Shown one piece after another: positions 32,418-39,231 of a stretch of 39,231 nt of DNA. Origin of the DNA: JBEKTY01 sp049515555 (lineage in GTDB: Bacteria; Planctomycetota; Planctomycetia; Pirellulales; Thermoguttaceae). The notes below the pieces were generated by a model, which was not told the DNA's origin, ran no database searches, and saw nothing but the letters and a program-made list of their open reading frames with translations. The position numbers and the translations under genes were made by a program. Each line of letters starts with the position of its first letter. Position 1 is the first letter of the stretch. The DNA is taken from positions 1-39,231 of the forward strand of contig JBEKTY010000066.1 in the NCBI GenBank assembly GCA_049515555.1. Reading direction: 5' to 3'.

Positions 32418-33983
32418 ATGTACAAGGTTCTTCTGTGTTGGCGTTACCTCCGCACGCGGTACATCGCGTTTGCGTCGATCATCAGCGTGATGCTCGGCGT
32501 GGCCACGATGATCGTGGTCAATAGCGTGATGGCCGGCTTTACGCACGAGATGCAGAGCCGCATTCGGGGCATCATCTGCGACGTGGTGTTCGAGGCGCAC
32601 TCGCTGGAGGGCATGCGTGACGCCGAGTGGCACATGGAGCAGATCCGGCGGTTGGCGGGCGACTCGATCCAGGGCATGACGCCGCTGGTCGTGGTGCCCG
32701 CCATGCTCAGTTACCCCTACGGCGGCAACTGGGTGACGCAGCAGGTGCAACTGATCGGCATCGACGGGAAGACGCAGGGGGCGGTGAGCGATTTCAGCCA
32801 GTATTTGCAGCATCCGGAGAACCGCCGGGAGATGAGTTTCGCTTTGCGCGAGGAGGGCTACGACACCCGCGACCACCAGGCCGAGGGGGTGCCCCCGGAG
32901 CGCTTCCAGATGGATCGGGCGGGCTGGGTGCATCGGCGGGAAATGGCGCCCATGAAGAGGTTCCAGGAGGAGATGCTGCGCAAGGAGTCATCGCCTATAG
33001 GCCCTCACCCTAGCCCTCTCCCGGAGGGAGAGGGGACGCGGCGGGAGGCGGGAGCGGTCGATCCCTTCGCCCGCGGCCGCCCGGAAGCGGCAGCCGAGGA
33101 TGCCACGCGGTTCGACACGGCCCACGAGCAGTTCACCGGCGCGGTGCTGGGCATCGCCATGTCCAGCTATCGCACGGCCAAGGGCGAGGACCGCTTCCGC
33201 CTGCTGCCGGGCGACGACGTGAAGCTGACCTTTCCTACCGCCGGCGTGCCGCCCAAGGCCACCAGCGACGACTTCACCGTCGTCGATTTCTACGAAAGCA
33301 AGATGAGCGAATACGACGCCAGCTTCGTGTTCGTGCCCATCCGCAAGCTCCAGGAGCTCCGCGGCATGATCGACCCGAGCACCGGCGCGGGAATGGTCAA
33401 CTCGATCGAGATCAAGCTCAAGCCGGGGGCCGACGGCAACGCCGTCCGCGACAAGTTGCGGGCGGCCTTCGCCTCCGAGCTGTACGGCGTCTACACCTGG
33501 CGAGACAAGCAGGGGGCGCTGCTGGCCGCCGTGCAACTGGAAACTGCCATCCTCAACGTGCTGTTGTTCCTGATCATCGCCGTGGCCGGCTTCGGCATCC
33601 TGGCCATCTTCTACATGATCGTCGTGGAGAAGACGCGCGATATCGGCATCCTCAAGTCGCTGGGGGCCTCCGGCCGCGGCGTGATGGGCATCTTCCTGGC
33701 CTATGGCCTGTCGCTGGGGCTGGTCGGCTCGGGCGTGGGCCTGGCGGTGGGCCTGCTGTTCGTACACTACATCAACCAGATCGCCGACCTGTTGGGGCGG
33801 ATCACCGGCCACCCGCTGTTCGATCCGCAGATTTACTATTTCTACCGCATCCCGACGATCGTGACTCCGCAGACGGTGTTCTGGATCGTGGCCGGCGCGT
33901 TGGGGATCGCCGTGCTGGCGAGTGTGTTGCCCGCCCGGCGGGCCGCCCGCTTGCATCCCGTGGAGGCATTGCGGTATGAGTGA
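32418..33983 (+). CDS. lolC: LolC/LolE-type ABC transporter permease
   Basis: This 521-residue membrane protein begins MYKVLLCWRYLRTRYIAFAS with a first helix (about 15-40), then a large periplasmic MacB-like domain. Three C-terminal helices with the FtsX-family pattern follow: VLLFLIIAVAGFGILAIFYM, KTRDIGILKSLGASGRGVMG, IVAGALGIAVLASVLPARRA. It ends ARLHPVEALRYE, typical for the family. It should form the membrane part of the lipoprotein-release transporter with LolD, encoded 107 bases downstream. It is longer than a usual LolC (about 410), partly because of an acidic insert after residue 150 and a REP-like element read in frame as PHPSPLPEGEGTRREAG near 192-211. Whether it pairs as a homodimer is not known. 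Confidence 0.88.
   Translation: MYKVLLCWRYLRTRYIAFASIISVMLGVATMIVVNSVMAGFTHEMQSRIRGIICDVVFEAHSLEGMRDAEWHMEQIRRLAGDSIQGMTPLVVVPAMLSYPYGGNWVTQQVQLIGIDGKTQGAVSDFSQYLQHPENRREMSFALREEGYDTRDHQAEGVPPERFQMDRAGWVHRREMAPMKRFQEEMLRKESSPIGPHPSPLPEGEGTRREAGAVDPFARGRPEAAAEDATRFDTAHEQFTGAVLGIAMSSYRTAKGEDRFRLLPGDDVKLTFPTAGVPPKATSDDFTVVDFYESKMSEYDASFVFVPIRKLQELRGMIDPSTGAGMVNSIEIKLKPGADGNAVRDKLRAAFASELYGVYTWRDKQGALLAAVQLETAILNVLLFLIIAVAGFGILAIFYMIVVEKTRDIGILKSLGASGRGVMGIFLAYGLSLGLVGSGVGLAVGLLFVHYINQIADLLGRITGHPLFDPQIYYFYRIPTIVTPQTVFWIVAGALGIAVLASVLPARRAARLHPVEALRYE
33001..33036. repeat. REP-like element inside lolC
   Basis: A gccctcaccctagccctctc and ccggagggagagggga unit lies in frame in the periplasmic-domain region. 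It is the same family as in purQ (38851-39159). Confidence 0.9.
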
Positions 33984-34076
33984 AGTGGCTGGTGGCTAGT
34001 GGCTGGTGGCTGGCTCCGATGGCTGACCGCTGATCGCTGACCGCTGATTGCCGACAACTGACAACTGACAACTGCG
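33984..34076 (+). repeat. Low-complexity spacer between lolC and lolD
   Basis: Direct repeats of GTGGCTGGTGGCTA, TGACCGCTGATCGC and ACAACTGACAACTGAC fill the gap. The run ends immediately before the lolD ribosome site (GGAGG, 34078-34082). Confidence 0.75.
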
Positions 34077-34090
34077 CGGAGGCACGCGCT

Positions 34091-34933
<843 letters not shown>

Positions 34934-34946
34934 TTTTAATTTGTCC

Positions 34947-35023
34947 GGGAAAAGGGGACAGGCACCTTTTGCCGGAACGGCCCTTCGGGTGCTTCGCACA
35001 AAAGGTGCCTGTCCCCTTTTCCC
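34947..35023. repeat. Perfect 24-bp inverted repeat AAAAGGTGCCTGTCCCC family
   Basis: Arms gggaaaaggggacaggcacc+tttt (34947-34970) and aaaaggtgcctgtccccttt+tccc (35000-35023) are exact inverted copies around a 29-base centre. It lies between lolD and ilvE, 13 bases after lolD. With its T-rich end it could act as a bidirectional terminator. Confidence 0.92.
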
Positions 35024-35035
35024 GGTTTACTTACC

Positions 35036-35899
35036 ATGTCCACTCCGCTGAAGGTTTACATCGACGGCACGCTGTACGACAAGGAAGACGCGAAGATCAG
35101 CGTCTACGATCACGGTCTGTTGTACGGCGACGGGGTGTTCGAGGGCATCCGCAGCTACGGCGGCAAGGTGTTCCGCCTGGCGGCCCACTTGGACCGGCTG
35201 TGGAACTCGGCCAAGGCCATCTGGCTTACGATCCCCATCACGAAGGCCGAAATGGCCCGGGCCATCGAGCAAACCCTGGCCGCCAACGGCATTCCAGACA
35301 GCTACATCCGCGTGCTGGTGACCCGCGGCCCGGGCACGCTGGGGCTCGACCCGAACCGCTGCACCCACCCCCAAGTGATCGTCATCACGGACCGCATTTC
35401 GCTGTACCCCGAGGAGCTGTACCGCCGGGGGCTGGAGATCGTCACGGTGAGCACCATGCGGAACCACCCGGCGGCCTTGAACCCCCGCGTGAAGTCGCTC
35501 AACTACCTCAACAACATCCTGGCCAAGATCGAGGGCCAGCAAGCCGGGTGCATCGAGGCCCTGATGCTCAATCACAAGGGCGAGGTGGCCGAGTGCACGG
35601 GTGACAATATTTTTCTGGTCCGCGCCGGCCGGCTGCTCACCCCGCCCACCGAGGCCGGCATTCTGGAAGGCATCACGCGCGAGGCGGTCATGGAGCTGGC
35701 CCGCGGCCAGGGGATGCCCGTCCGCGAAACGCCGCTGACCAAACACGACGTCTACATCGCCGACGAATGCTTCCTTACCGGCACGGCGGCCGAGGTCATC
35801 CCCGTGGTGAAGGTCGATAGCCGCACCATCGGCGACGGCACGCCCGGCCCCATTACGCGGGACCTGTCCGAACGATTCCACGCCCTGGCGCGAAGCTGA
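35036..35899 (+). CDS. ilvE: Branched-chain amino acid aminotransferase
   Basis: This 287-residue protein is a fold-type IV aminotransferase. Near the start is VYIDGTLYDKEDAKISVYDH followed by GLLYGDGVFEGIRSY, the family entrance. The PLP-binding Lys is K153 in NPRVKSLNYLNN, followed by the conserved EALMLNHKGEVAECTGDNIF and LTGTAAEVIPV. It transfers amino groups between Glu and the branched-chain keto acids. The length fits the short bacterial IlvE; a D-amino-acid aminotransferase is the main alternative, but the CTGDNIF and LTGTAAE motifs favour IlvE. It lies eight bases before the DedA gene and follows a long palindrome. Confidence 0.93.
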   Translation: MSTPLKVYIDGTLYDKEDAKISVYDHGLLYGDGVFEGIRSYGGKVFRLAAHLDRLWNSAKAIWLTIPITKAEMARAIEQTLAANGIPDSYIRVLVTRGPGTLGLDPNRCTHPQVIVITDRISLYPEELYRRGLEIVTVSTMRNHPAALNPRVKSLNYLNNILAKIEGQQAGCIEALMLNHKGEVAECTGDNIFLVRAGRLLTPPTEAGILEGITREAVMELARGQGMPVRETPLTKHDVYIADECFLTGTAAEVIPVVKVDSRTIGDGTPGPITRDLSERFHALARS

Positions 35900-35907
35900 A
35901 CGAGCCC

Positions 35908-36585
35908 GTGGAAACACTCAAAGAACTGTTCCTCCGCTACGTGATCCATCTGGACCGCTCCCTGGAACAGCTCGTGGGGGCCTACGGCGCGTGGACCTAT
36001 CTGATTCTGTTCGGGGTGGTTTTTTGCGAGACGGGGCTGGTCGTCACGCCCTTCCTGCCCGGCGATTCGTTGCTGTTTGCCGCCGGCGCACTGGCCACCC
36101 GGCCGGGGTTCCATCTCGACCTGGGGGCGATGTTCGTCCTGCTGGCCGCCGCGGCCGTGGCGGGCGACACGGTGAACTACTGGATCGGGGCCTACGTCGG
36201 TCCCCGGGCCTTCAGCGGCGAGGTCCGTTTTTTCAGGCGGGAATACCTGGAGCGCACCCACCGTTTCTACGAGCGTTACGGCGGCAAGACGATCATCCTG
36301 GCCCGATTCGTGCCCATCGTTCGCACCTTCGCCCCCTTCGTGGCCGGCATCGGCGCGATGAACTACGGCAAGTTCATCTTCTATAACGTGCTTGGGGGGG
36401 TAGCTTGGGTGGCAATCTTCCTGGGCGCCGGCTGGTGGTTCGCCGGGCGGCCTTGGGTGAAGCAGAACTTCACCCTGGTGATCGCGGCGATTATCGCCAT
36501 TTCGCTGATGCCGATGGTGCTGGAGCTGCTTCGGGCCTGGCGGTCGGCGGCCGCCGGCCGACGCCGTAATGCCCGGGCCCAGTGA
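35908..36585 (+). CDS. DedA/VTT family membrane protein
   Basis: A GTG start eight bases after the ilvE stop gives 225 residues. It has the DedA layout: FCETGLVVTPFLPGDSLLFA in the first re-entrant region, AGDTVNYWIGAYVG, then FYERYGGKTIILARFVPIVR and TFAPFVAGIGAMNYGKF with the conserved Arg-Phe-x-Pro-x-x-Arg motif, and two closing helices. DedA proteins are inner-membrane proteins now linked to lipid (undecaprenyl phosphate or phospholipid) scrambling or flipping. Close spacing suggests co-transcription with ilvE, without an obvious functional link. Confidence 0.93.
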   Translation: METLKELFLRYVIHLDRSLEQLVGAYGAWTYLILFGVVFCETGLVVTPFLPGDSLLFAAGALATRPGFHLDLGAMFVLLAAAAVAGDTVNYWIGAYVGPRAFSGEVRFFRREYLERTHRFYERYGGKTIILARFVPIVRTFAPFVAGIGAMNYGKFIFYNVLGGVAWVAIFLGAGWWFAGRPWVKQNFTLVIAAIIAISLMPMVLELLRAWRSAAAGRRRNARAQ

Positions 36586-36710
36586 GTGACGAGTGGCGAG
36601 ATTGTAGGGTGGGTCGAGCGGAGCGAGCCCCACCAGAAGCCGCTCACCACTCACCACTCACCACACACCACACACCACTCGCCACCCGCCGCTCACCACT
36701 ACGATGCCCC
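36586..36710. repeat. TAGGGTGGGTCGAGC element and CACTCACCAC run
   Basis: The unit gtagggtgggtcgagcggag+cgagccccacc (36604-36634) is a short palindrome-like element that recurs at 37800 and 37905. It is followed by direct repeats of caccactcaccac up to about 36700. Confidence 0.8.
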
Positions 36711-36751
36711 GATCAAACGGAATAAATTATTTTACTGGCGATAAATTTCAA

Positions 36752-36780
36752 TTGACGGAAAATTTATAAAGCGTTACAAT
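36752..36780 (+). promoter_or_regulatory. Near-consensus sigma70 promoter of ispE
   Basis: TTGACG (36752-36757), a 17-base spacer, then TACAAT (36775-36780) lie in an unusually AT-rich stretch (36720-36780) that stands out from the surrounding high-GC sequence. Each hexamer matches the consensus at 5 of 6 positions. It lies about 98 bases before the ispE start. Confidence 0.8.
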
Positions 36781-36878
36781 GACCCGGCGCTAGGGTGGGT
36801 GAGTAGGTCGCCAGGGAGGTCGATTGAGGCGGTTCCACTCTTCCTGTTATTGCCGCCAAGACACAAGGAACCCCGCGG

Positions 36879-37787
36879 ATGCACGTCCACCGCCAGTCGG
36901 TGGAGGTTGTGGTTCAAACGCCTGCGAAGCTCAATCTGTTCTTCGAGGTGCTAGCGAAGCGTACCGACGGGTACCATGAGATCGAGACGCTCATGTGCCC
37001 GATTGATTTATTCGACACCCTGTATTTTCGAGAGGAATCCGGCGGACGCATCGATTTCCAGTGTCGCATGGGGTCGGTGGCGAGCGGATCGAGTCAGAGC
37101 GGGTTTGACGAGGTGCCGCTGGGCCCCGACAATCTCGCCGTCCGGGCGGTGGAGTTGCTTCGCCGGCGGACGGGAGTGAATCGGGCCGCGCGGCTGCGGC
37201 TGGTGAAGCGGATCCCGGCCGCCGCCGGTTTGGGCGGGGGCTCCAGTGACGCCGCTGCCGCGCTGGTGGCCGCCAATCTCGGTTGGCGGCTCGGTCTGAC
37301 CCGGCCCGAGCTCGCCCGGCTCGCCGCCGAACTGGGTAGCGACGTGCCTTTTTTTCTCGCCAGCGGGCCGGCCGTGTGCCGTGGCCGGGGCGAGTGCGTC
37401 GAGCCGGTTTCCGGCCTGGGAGCGTTAAGTTTCGTGGTCGTACGTCCGCCCGATGGATTGTCAACGGCCGCCGTGTACGGCGCGTGCCGGCCGGCGGAGC
37501 AGCCGCGATCGGCGGGCCCCTTGTTGGAAGCCCTCCGCCGGGGCCGCCGCCGGGAAGCGGGCCGCTTGCTCTTCAACCGGCTTCAGCCGGCCGCCGAGGG
37601 CTTGTCGCCGCGGATTGCCGGCCTGTGCCGGACGTTGGCCGCCGAGGACTGCCTGGGGCACGGCATGAGCGGCAGCGGTACCGCCTGCTTCGGGCTGTTT
37701 CACCATGCCGCCCAGGCGCGGCGGGTCGCCCGGCGGTTCCGGGCCATGGGGCTGGGAACCGCCGTTGCCGTGCGAAGTTGCTGTTAG
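36879..37787 (+). CDS. ispE: 4-diphosphocytidyl-2-C-methyl-D-erythritol kinase
   Basis: AAGGAA eight bases upstream supports ATG 36879 (302 residues). It is a GHMP kinase of the non-mevalonate isoprenoid pathway. The N-terminal signature is QTPAKLNLFFEVLAKRTDGY with the catalytic Lys, the ATP loop is PAAAGLGGGSSDAAAAL (about 113-129), the catalytic Asp lies in GSDVPFFL, and the C-terminal GHMP motif is GHGMSGSGTACFGLF. It phosphorylates CDP-methylerythritol in the cytoplasm. It has its own strong promoter and is followed by spoVG, an order also seen in Firmicutes. Confidence 0.97.
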   Translation: MHVHRQSVEVVVQTPAKLNLFFEVLAKRTDGYHEIETLMCPIDLFDTLYFREESGGRIDFQCRMGSVASGSSQSGFDEVPLGPDNLAVRAVELLRRRTGVNRAARLRLVKRIPAAAGLGGGSSDAAAALVAANLGWRLGLTRPELARLAAELGSDVPFFLASGPAVCRGRGECVEPVSGLGALSFVVVRPPDGLSTAAVYGACRPAEQPRSAGPLLEALRRGRRREAGRLLFNRLQPAAEGLSPRIAGLCRTLAAEDCLGHGMSGSGTACFGLFHHAAQARRVARRFRAMGLGTAVAVRSCC

Positions 37788-37799
37788 GGGGCCGGAAGA

Positions 37800-37935
37800 G
37801 TAGGGTGGGTCGAGCGCAGAAAAGCCCCACCGGAAATGCTGTGACTAGTGGCTAGTGACTAGTGGCTGGGACCCAAAGCTAGCCACAAGCCACTAGCCAC
37901 TATTGGTGGGGCTCACTTCGCTCGACCCACCCTAC
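37800..37935. repeat. Nested inverted repeats between ispE and spoVG
   Basis: Two GTAGGGTGGGTCGAGC elements in opposite orientation (37800-37831 and 37905-37935) enclose a second inverted pair made of gtgactagtggctag and ctagccactagccac units (37841-37900). The nested structure could fold into one long hairpin in the ispE-spoVG transcript. Confidence 0.85.
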
Positions 37936-37958
37936 ACCGGCTGGGCCTTTGGAATCGC

Positions 37959-37964
37959 AAGGAG
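37959..37964 (+). promoter_or_regulatory. Ribosome-binding site deciding the spoVG start
   Basis: AAGGAG lies seven bases before GTG 37972. It shows that the ATG at 37903, inside a repeat, is not the start. Confidence 0.8.
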
Positions 37965-37971
37965 AAAGACC

Positions 37972-38538
37972 GTGGAAATCACCGAGGTTCGCGTGAAGCT
38001 CATGGAGGAACCGGGCGAGCGACTCCAGGCATTTTGCTCGATCACCCTGGACGATGCCTTCGTGGTGCGGGATCTGAAGATCATCGAGGGTACGACCGGG
38101 CCCTTCGTGGCCATGCCCAGCCGTAAGCTGACCGCCCATTGCCACCAGTGCGGCTGCAAGAACCACCTGCGGGCCGCCCACTGCAATCAGTGCGGCGTGC
38201 GGCTGAAAGAGCCGCAGACCAGCCGCGACGAGGACGGCCGCGCCAAGCTCTACGCCGACATTGCGCACCCCATCAATTCGGCCTGCCGTGAGATGATTCA
38301 GCAGCGGGTGATCCGGGCCTTCGAGGAGGAGAAGGCCCGCGCCAAACTGCCCGGCTACGTGCCCAGCTACGACGACTTCGGGGAGGAGGCGTGGACGGTG
38401 CCGGCGCGGCCGGCCGCTGCCGGGCCGCCGCAGGTTCAGACGGCCGAGAAGCCCCGCGGCCCCCACGGCCCGCCGCGGAGCAATCCCACCCGCGAGCGCC
38501 GCCCCGGCGACGGCTTCGGCGCTGGAATCTTCGAATAG
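37972..38538 (+). CDS. spoVG: SpoVG family protein with inserted zinc ribbon
   Basis: From GTG 37972 the 188-residue product begins with the classic (M)EITEVRVKLMEEP and continues AFCSITLDDAFVVRDLKIIE and GPFVAMPSRK, then after an insert DIAHPINSACREMIQQRVIR, all typical of SpoVG. Normal SpoVG is about 90-100 residues. Here about 35 residues between PSRK and ADIAHPIN form a CxxC...CxxC ribbon (C57, C60, C71, C74), and a 60-residue Pro/Gly/Arg-rich tail is added. SpoVG proteins bind DNA or RNA and act as site-specific regulators. The insert probably binds zinc and may strengthen nucleic-acid binding. It probably shares the ispE promoter. Confidence 0.95.
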   Translation: MEITEVRVKLMEEPGERLQAFCSITLDDAFVVRDLKIIEGTTGPFVAMPSRKLTAHCHQCGCKNHLRAAHCNQCGVRLKEPQTSRDEDGRAKLYADIAHPINSACREMIQQRVIRAFEEEKARAKLPGYVPSYDDFGEEAWTVPARPAAAGPPQVQTAEKPRGPHGPPRSNPTRERRPGDGFGAGIFE

Positions 38539-38541
38539 CCC

Positions 38542-38632
38542 GTATTAGGCACACTTCGTGTGCCGTCTGGGTCGCATCCGGCGTGCTCGGTGTGCGGCCT
38601 CGTGCCATCGGCACACGGAGTGTGCCGGATAC
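38542..38632. repeat. Composite CACACGGAGTGTGCC element after spoVG
   Basis: The left arm gtattaggcacacttcgtgt+gccg and the right arm cggcacacggagtgtgccgg+atac surround a variant inner unit (gcatccggcgtgctcggtgt). It lies between convergent spoVG and purQ and could terminate both transcripts. Confidence 0.85.
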
Positions 38633-38642
38633 AATTACGCCC

Positions 38643-39231
38643 TTAGGCGAAGAACTTCACCGCGTTGCGGAAGACGGCCAGGCCGTCGCCGCCGGGGTGG
38701 CCCTCGCCCCGGGTCCACCGCGGATGTTGCGTGGGGTCGATGTGCCGCTCGGGGTGCGGCATCAGGCCCAGCACCCGGCCGGTGGCATCGCACACGCCGG
38801 CCACGTCGGCCACCGAGCCGTTGGGGTTGTCGGGAAACGGCAAAGAAGCCGCCCTCACCCCCGGCCCCTCTCCCAGAGGGAGAGGGGAGACCTTCGCGGC
38901 CCTCACCCCCGGCCCCTCTCCCAGAGGGCGAGGGGAGGTCGCGGCGGGCGTTGCCCCAGGGCCCCTTCTAACTTTCAGCGGCAGGTACCGCAGCACGAGT
39001 TGCCCGGCCGAATCGAGCCGATCGAGGGCGGCCGGATCGCGGGGGATGAACTTCCCTTCGCCGTGTGCCACGGGCAGGTACATCTCGTCGATGCCGTCGA
39101 GGAAGACACAGCGCGGGCGCCCCTCACCCCCGGCCCCTCTCCCAGAGGGAGAGGGGAGATTTTCGCGGCCCTCACCCCCGGCCCCGCTTGCGAAACCGCA
39201 AGCGGCCATCGGTTGATCGCTCGTGGCGGAC
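38643..39231 (-). CDS. purQ: Phosphoribosylformylglycinamidine synthase, glutaminase subunit (5' part beyond window)
   Basis: The frame enters from the right edge and ends at TAA 38643. Recognisable native PurQ segments are CVFLDGIDEMYLPVAHGEGK and FIPRDPAALDRLDSAGQLVL, then FPDNPNGSVADVAGVCDATG and LGLMPHPERHIDPTQHP with the catalytic His and Glu; the catalytic Cys is outside the window. PurQ supplies ammonia from Gln to the FGAM synthase complex in purine synthesis. Between and before these segments the frame runs through four REP-like units (38851-38937 and 39119-39208), adding peptides such as SPRPLGEGPGVRAAK. Despite that, no stop or frameshift appears, so the gene seems intact; the inserts lie where loops would be expected. 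Confidence 0.9.
   Translation of the reverse strand, partial: SATSDQPMAACGFASGAGGEGRENLPSPSGRGAGGEGRPRCVFLDGIDEMYLPVAHGEGKFIPRDPAALDRLDSAGQLVLRYLPLKVRRGPGATPAATSPRPLGEGPGVRAAKVSPLPLGEGPGVRAASLPFPDNPNGSVADVAGVCDATGRVLGLMPHPERHIDPTQHPRWTRGEGHPGGDGLAVFRNAVKFFA
38851..38937. repeat. Two REP-like units inside purQ
   Basis: Units 38851-38889 and 38899-38937 (gccctcacccccggcccctc/tcccagagggagagggga type) are direct near-identical copies ten bases apart, read in frame. Confidence 0.92.
39119..39208. repeat. Third REP-like unit and a hybrid half unit inside purQ
   Basis: A full unit (39119-39159) is followed by a half unit (39170-39188) whose second half is replaced by another small hairpin (gcttgcgaaaccgcaagc, 39185-39202). 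All of it is read in frame upstream of the native segment CVFLDGIDE. Confidence 0.88.

Overview
The window looks like a chromosome segment of a high-GC planctomycete (Planctomycetota, probably a Pirellulales/Thermoguttaceae-type lineage). The signs are an SHD1-domain protein, an NPCBM-domain protein, a very large prepilin-like protein, a SpoVG carrying an inserted zinc ribbon, a MoxR/DUF58/BatA block, and many palindromic dispersed repeats both between and inside genes. No rRNA, CRISPR array, phage or transposase gene is visible. One tRNA (Ala, GGC) is present.

Positions 1-16476, minus strand: a single-direction block read from high to low coordinates. In order: a squalene-cyclase-like alpha/alpha repeat protein, a BatA/VWA membrane protein, a VWA/glutamine-amidotransferase-like membrane protein, a DUF4175-like membrane protein, a 943-residue secreted Gln/Glu/Ala-rich coiled-coil protein, a MoxR AAA+ ATPase, a DUF58 protein and a large PQQ-propeller protein cut by the left edge. 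Two junctions are ATGA stop/start overlaps. MoxR-DUF58-VWA clusters are generally thought to be envelope or metal-loading chaperone systems. A 57-bp-period tandem duplication sits exactly on the DUF58/propeller junction.

Positions 16.5-21.6 kb: a secreted six-hairpin glycosidase-like protein, then a translationally coupled pair made of a 36-residue basic peptide and a radical SAM/SPASM enzyme. The pair has the layout of a RiPP precursor and maturase and resembles CbpA/CbpB; it is the strongest specialised system in the window. On the plus strand follows an overlapping DUF4160/DUF2442 pair.

Positions 21.6-26.6 kb: small membrane or secreted genes (TM2-like protein, SHD1 protein, a 109-residue membrane protein, an NPCBM protein) separated by repeat-rich spacers, then a YqeG-type HAD phosphatase.

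Positions 26.9-39.2 kb: mostly plus-strand housekeeping genes. These are a prepilin-like protein, tRNA-Ala (minus), a secreted unknown protein, lysS-lolC-lolD, ilvE-dedA, and ispE-spoVG behind a near-consensus sigma70 promoter. At the right edge is the minus-strand 3' part of purQ.

The second theme is repeats. At least six families of inverted-repeat elements occur, several of them inserted in frame inside apparently intact genes (purQ, lolC, the glycosidase, the prepilin leader and a secreted protein), where they encode extra peptide segments. All functional calls come from reading the sequence and remembered family features; no database search was run.
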